Assembly: GCA_022825185.1 (NCBI GenBank)
Contig: JAJDYK010000195.1
Location: forward strand, 1 to 16,227
Direction: 5' to 3'
From: Candidatus Latescibacterota bacterium
GTDB lineage: Bacteria; Latescibacterota; UBA2968; UBA8231
Length of the DNA stretch: 16,227 nucleotides
The stretch's first letter is position 1, and every line of letters begins with the position of its first letter. The position numbers and the translations under genes are program-made. Shown piece by piece: positions 13,180 to 16,227 of this stretch. The notes under the pieces were generated by a model that saw nothing but the letters and a program-made list of their open reading frames with translations, made no database searches and had not been told where the DNA came from.

Positions 13180-14538
13180 ATGTCTAACGCTCCGCTCATC
13201 GTCAGCATTTCTGGAATTCGCGGCCTCGTCGGCCAGTCGCTCACCGATGAGGTCGTCGCTCGCTTTGCCGCGGCCTTTGGCACCACCTTGACACCGGGCG
13301 ACACCGTCGTCCTCGCCCGCGACACGCGCCCGTCTGGAGCGGGTTTTGCCCAAGCTGCGGCCACCGCTTTGCGCCAGACGGGTTGCCGCGTCGTCGATTT
13401 GGGTATGTGTTCCACGCCTGGAGCCAAGCTGATGATCGCTGCGCTCGATGCCAAGGGTGCGATTATTATCACTGCCAGCCACAACCCGGCCCCTTGGAAC
13501 GGCCTCAAGTTGGTGCGCGCCGACGGCGTCTTCCTCAATGCAGAAGAGGGTACCCGCGTCGAGGCTCTCTTCCACACAGGCGAGTTTCGCTGCGCCGCGT
13601 CCGGCGCGCTGGAAACGATCGACTCAGACGCCGTGGTGGCGCGCCACGTCCAGCAGATTGTGGACTACGTCGATGCTGACGCCATTCGCCGGGCCGGGTT
13701 CAAGGTGGCCGTCGATCCCTGCAATGGTACGGGGGCCTTGGTGATCCCGAGCCTGCTGGACGCCTTGGGCGTTGAAGCCACGCTTATCAATGCGCGGCCC
13801 GACGGCGATTTTGCCCACGACCCGGAGCCGGTGTCCGCCAACCTCGTCCAGCTCGGGCAGGCCGTGCGCGACAATGACTGTGCCATTGGCTTTGCCATTG
13901 ACCCGGACGCCGACCGCGTCGCGTTGGTCGATGCGAGCGGCGCGCCCGTGGGCGAGGACTACACGCTCGCGCTGGCGGTGCAAGCGGTGGCGGCGCGGCA
14001 ATCCGGCCCGGTCGTCACTACTCTCTCCACCTCGCAGACTGTTACAGACGCGGCTGTTGCCCAAAACTGCCCGGTCTTTCTCACGGCAGTGGGCGAGGTT
14101 CACGTGGTGGAGAAGATGATGGCTGAGGGAGCGGTCATCGGTGGCGAGGGCAACGGCGGCGTCATTGTCACCCAAATCGGGCCAAGCCGCGACGCGGCCG
14201 TCGGCTTGGCCCTAGTACTGGAGACTATGGCGCGCACCGGTCGATCTCTTAGGGAACTGATCGCTGCGCTGCCCAGCTACGCCATTGACAAGCGCAAAAT
14301 TACTTGCACTCCAGAGCAGTTAGACGCGGCCATTGCCGCATTGCGCGAACGCTACCATCAAGCGTATGTCCATCCGGTGCGCGATGGTTCCAAGCTCTAT
14401 CTGAGCGGACAGCTCGAATGCCCTTGGGTTCACCTCCGCGCCTCTAACACCGAACCCATCGTCCGCGTCATCGCCGAGAGCGCGAGCGCCGCAGAAGCCG
14501 CTTTGCTTTGCGACGAGGTGGAAGGGTTGTTTGGGTAG
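13180..14538 (+). CDS. Phosphoglucosamine/phosphohexose mutase (archaeal GlmM-like)
   Basis: The product has 452 residues, normal length. The four-domain alpha-D-phosphohexomutase signatures are visible: SGIRG near the start, the catalytic phosphoserine loop TASHNP with Ser100, the metal loop DPDADR (Asp241, 243, 245), the sugar-binding loop GEGNGG (322-327), and the phosphate-binding loop RASNTEP (420-426). The GEGNGG form, instead of GEQSGH (bacterial GlmM) or GEMSGH (PMM/PGM), points to the archaeal-type GlmM-like branch; from this sequence I cannot separate phosphoglucosamine from phosphomannose or phosphoglucose use. I chose ATG 13180, 13 bp after the SAM hydrolase stop; the longer frame back to 13072 overlaps that gene. 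The SD is weak (GAGAAAG). Confidence 0.9.
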   Translation: MSNAPLIVSISGIRGLVGQSLTDEVVARFAAAFGTTLTPGDTVVLARDTRPSGAGFAQAAATALRQTGCRVVDLGMCSTPGAKLMIAALDAKGAIIITASHNPAPWNGLKLVRADGVFLNAEEGTRVEALFHTGEFRCAASGALETIDSDAVVARHVQQIVDYVDADAIRRAGFKVAVDPCNGTGALVIPSLLDALGVEATLINARPDGDFAHDPEPVSANLVQLGQAVRDNDCAIGFAIDPDADRVALVDASGAPVGEDYTLALAVQAVAARQSGPVVTTLSTSQTVTDAAVAQNCPVFLTAVGEVHVVEKMMAEGAVIGGEGNGGVIVTQIGPSRDAAVGLALVLETMARTGRSLRELIAALPSYAIDKRKITCTPEQLDAAIAALRERYHQAYVHPVRDGSKLYLSGQLECPWVHLRASNTEPIVRVIAESASAAEAALLCDEVEGLFG

Positions 14539-14606
14539 GGGAAGGGGCGATATACGATCTATTGTAGAGGCGTTGGCGACACGACGACATACAATTGAGA
14601 ACTGGG

Positions 14607-14623
14607 TTGACCATATAGGTAAA
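14607..14623. promoter_or_regulatory. Candidate operator overlapping the -35 box
   Basis: TTGACC-ATATA-GGTAAA is an inverted repeat with 5 of 6 arm positions pairing around a 5-bp centre. It covers the -35 element, where binding by the XRE domain of the downstream fusion protein would repress its own gene. A second weak pair, ATTGTA (14561-14566) and TACAAT (14590-14595), lies upstream. Autoregulation is inference from position and symmetry only. Confidence 0.3.
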
Positions 14624-14635
14624 CATAGATACATT
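14607..14635 (+). promoter_or_regulatory. Sigma70-type promoter for the HTH-methyltransferase gene
   Basis: TTGACC (14607-14612, 5 of 6 to consensus) is followed after exactly 17 bp by TACATT (14630-14635, 4 of 6). It lies 32 bp before the ATG, with SD AGGAG (14654-14658) in between, and sits in an AT-rich patch. It is the best promoter I can see in the window. Confidence 0.6.
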
Positions 14636-14667
14636 ATCCTTAGATTCCGTCTTAGGAGAACGTCCGC

Positions 14668-15936
14668 ATGGTTCAGTTTGGGCATCACCTGAAGGCGGCT
14701 CGCCTTGAAAGCGGATTGACCCAAGCCGATGTAGCAAACCGCCTTGAGGTTTCGAAGGGGTACATTTCCCGCCTCGAAAGCGGCAAGGCGCGACCCGCCG
14801 AAGCCACAGTCAGACGCCTAGCCGAACTTTGCGCGACCGACCCTGATCCGCTCCTCATCTTGGCCGATTACTTGCCCTCTGACCTTCGAGAAATTCTATC
14901 GCAGCATCCCGCTGAGGCGTCGGCGATCCTGCGCGGTACCTTTGGGCGTACCGAGTACCTGCAAAATGCGCCCTCCGCTGTCGCCGAGTCTCAAGTGCTC
15001 TATCAGACTGGCGAAGCCTCATATCAGCTCGTCCAAGAAGATTGCTTCGCATGGATGGAGAGTTGTCCTCCTAACAGCGTCCATGCCATCGTCACCGACC
15101 CGCCCTACGGCCTGAAAGAGTACACCACCCAAGAAAAGGACAAACTCCGGCGCGGACGGGGTGGCGTCTGGCGCATCCCGCCCGCTTTGGACGGCTGCGT
15201 CCGCCAGCCCTTACCTCGGTTTACCGTCCTCAGCAACGGCGACAAGCAGCAGCTTGCTGCGTTCTTTGGACAATGGGGCGAGCGGGCATTGCGAGTGCTC
15301 GTGCCGGGGGGGCATGTTTTCATCGCTGCCAATCCTCTGCTGTCTCATTTGGTCTATGCGGCCCTCGTCGAAAGCGGCTTTGAGAAACGCGGCGAAATCA
15401 TCCGCCTAGTGCAGACGCTGAGGGGTGGCGATCGCCCCAAGAATGCACACGACGAATTTGCGGACGTCACTGTTATGCCTCGCTCTTGCTGGGAACCCTG
15501 GGGCCTGTTTCGCAAACCGTGCGAGGGGCGCGTACAGGATAATTTGCGCATGTGGAAGACGGGCGGACTGAGGCGGATCAATGCCGAGCGCCCTTTCGGC
15601 GATGTCATCCGCAGTGCGCCCACTCGGCCAGCGGAACGCGACATTGCGCCGCATCCCTCTCTCAAGCCGCAGAGCTTTATGCGCCAGATCGTGCGTGCGG
15701 CTCTGCCGCTGGGCGAGGGGATAGTGCTCGACCCCTTTATGGGTGGCGGTTCGACTATCGCCGCCGCGTGTGCTGTAGGCTATGAGAGTATTGGCATTGA
15801 AAGCGACCCCGCGTTTTTCGAAATCGCAAAAGCCGCGATTCCGCAATTGGCCACGCTGGAGGTCAACGGAGAAAGTAAGTCGGCTCCGAAAGTTGGGACA
15901 CTGCCGACCCTGATTTCTTCCACTTTGAGTCCGTAG
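14668..15936 (+). CDS. XRE-type HTH fused to a DNA amino-methyltransferase
   Basis: The product has 422 residues. Residues about 4-58 form an XRE/Cro helix-turn-helix (LKAARLESGLTQADVANRLE, GYISRLESGKARP). After a linker comes a beta-order methyltransferase: catalytic motif DPPYGL at 144-149, then HPSLKPQSFMRQIVRA, and the SAM-binding loop LDPFMGGGST at 354-363 near the C-terminus. DPPY suggests adenine-N6 methylation, though cytosine-N4 is not excluded; the target site is unknown. The fusion suggests the enzyme also regulates transcription, as known for HTH-bearing C5-methyltransferases of restriction systems. SD AGGAG lies 9 nt upstream. The last about 25 residues (after LATLEV) look unlike the family and run antisense to a possible gene fragment at 15780-15992. 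No intact restriction enzyme gene is in the window. Confidence 0.9.
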   Translation: MVQFGHHLKAARLESGLTQADVANRLEVSKGYISRLESGKARPAEATVRRLAELCATDPDPLLILADYLPSDLREILSQHPAEASAILRGTFGRTEYLQNAPSAVAESQVLYQTGEASYQLVQEDCFAWMESCPPNSVHAIVTDPPYGLKEYTTQEKDKLRRGRGGVWRIPPALDGCVRQPLPRFTVLSNGDKQQLAAFFGQWGERALRVLVPGGHVFIAANPLLSHLVYAALVESGFEKRGEIIRLVQTLRGGDRPKNAHDEFADVTVMPRSCWEPWGLFRKPCEGRVQDNLRMWKTGGLRRINAERPFGDVIRSAPTRPAERDIAPHPSLKPQSFMRQIVRAALPLGEGIVLDPFMGGGSTIAAACAVGYESIGIESDPAFFEIAKAAIPQLATLEVNGESKSAPKVGTLPTLISSTLSP

Positions 15937-15992
15937 GGAAGATCGACGCGACGATTCACGTAGCAGGGGTCGAGTTTGGTCGGTCGCGACAT
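15780..15992 (-). pseudogene. Possible broken 5' end of a partner (restriction-type?) gene
   Basis: The minus-strand ORF from ATG 15992 has 70 codons. Its first about 30 residues (MSRPTKLDPCYVNRRVDLPY, then GLKVEEIRVG) read like real protein and lie partly outside the methyltransferase gene. The remainder is antisense to the methyltransferase C-terminus and looks like noise. It starts 9 bp after the CYTH stop on the same strand, with no clear SD. A convergent gene next to a methyltransferase is a usual place for the cognate endonuclease, so a truncated endonuclease gene is a reasonable guess, not something I can demonstrate. Confidence 0.3.
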
Positions 15993-16001
15993 GGCTCTGG
16001 G

Positions 16002-16227
16002 TCAACTAGCGGCGACAATATCCCCGTAGGAGCCTTTGACTAGCTGGTCGCTGGTGATTTCCAAGGCCCGCATCAGGGCCTCGACGCGTCGGTGCGACTC
16101 TTCGACGCCCTTTTCTTCGGTCACGGCCTCTAGCTCGACGAACTGGCCGAGGCCCTTTACGTCGTCAAGGTGGATGCGCACGTTTTCCCACAGCCAGACT
16201 TGGCGCGTCTTCTCCACCTCGACCCAG
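16002..16227 (-). CDS. CYTH domain protein (class IV adenylate cyclase-like), C-terminal part
   Basis: The minus strand is open from the right edge to TGA 16002-16004, giving 75 codons; the N-terminal half is outside. The visible part is typical of the CYTH fold: VEKTRQVWLWENVRIHLDDV, then KGLGQFVELEAV with the conserved Arg, His-x-Asp and Glu-x-Glu positions that line the triphosphate tunnel. A C-terminal helix (HRRVEALMRALEI) and SYGDIV end the protein. Family members are class IV adenylyl cyclases (CyaB), thiamine triphosphatases or inorganic triphosphatases; without the N-terminal ExExK motif I cannot say which. A GTG at 16217 is internal, not the start. It is convergent with the methyltransferase gene. 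Confidence 0.88.
   Translation of the reverse strand, partial: WVEVEKTRQVWLWENVRIHLDDVKGLGQFVELEAVTEEKGVEESHRRVEALMRALEITSDQLVKGSYGDIVAAS

Noticed and set aside
13624..14175. Minus-strand open frame of 183 codons opposite the mutase gene
   Set aside because: It is a shadow of a high-GC coding gene that has all phosphohexomutase motifs on the other strand.
14570..14590. Hairpin CGTTG-GCGACA-CGACG after the mutase gene as a terminator
   Set aside because: The stem is only five pairs with one G-T pair, and no T-run follows.

Overview
The window is high-GC bacterial DNA (about 60% G+C by impression). It has tightly packed operons, Shine-Dalgarno (SD) sites of the AGGAG type, and ATGA stop/start overlaps. 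The mix is two sulfatases, two phytanoyl-CoA dioxygenase-type (PhyH) oxygenases, a Gfo/Idh/MocA oxidoreductase, a GH113-like glycosidase and an alkaline-phosphatase-superfamily enzyme. That mix is typical of polysaccharide- and organosulfate-degrading lineages such as Poribacteria, Latescibacterota or Planctomycetes-like bacteria, often known only from metagenomes. The lineage is an inference; the window holds no rRNA or other phylogenetic marker.

Left part (1-2349): the 5' end of a sulfatase (minus strand, running off the left edge) is divergent from a secreted GH113-like glycosidase (plus). The glycosidase overlaps, tail to tail by 14 bp, a MocA-type oxidoreductase (minus).

Accessory island (2316-5051): an AlbA_2/HATPase_c_4 protein is flanked by two diverged direct repeats of about 215-230 bp. 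Each repeat carries the 3' end of the AlbA_2 gene, the intergenic region and the first codons of the MocA gene. The right-hand copy is therefore a scar of a second, lost AlbA_2-MocA junction. Next to it lie an overlapping DUF4160/DUF2442 pair, a minimal nucleotidyltransferase (GTG start) and a short ORF in the position where a HEPN-type partner would sit. This looks like a toxin-antitoxin/defence-type island with a history of duplication and loss.

Central operon (12129 down to 5078, minus): PhyH, PhyH, sulfatase, phosphodiesterase/alkaline-phosphatase-like enzyme, zinc alcohol dehydrogenase and SDR dehydrogenase. All junctions are between a 4-bp overlap and 14 bp, so the six genes are probably one transcript for stepwise breakdown of a sulfated or phosphorylated, oxidisable organic compound. 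The substrate cannot be read from sequence.

Right part (12363-16227, plus unless noted): a SAM hydroxide adenosyltransferase (DUF62) is followed 13 bp later by a phosphoglucosamine/phosphohexose mutase of the archaeal-GlmM-like type. After a good sigma70-type promoter overlapping an imperfect inverted repeat comes an XRE-HTH/DNA methyltransferase fusion. Antisense to its 3' end is a short ORF that could be the broken start of a partner gene. The window ends in the C-terminal half of a CYTH (class IV adenylate cyclase-like) protein on the minus strand. There is no gene-free stretch longer than 300 bases, and I saw no tRNA, rRNA, CRISPR array or transposase.
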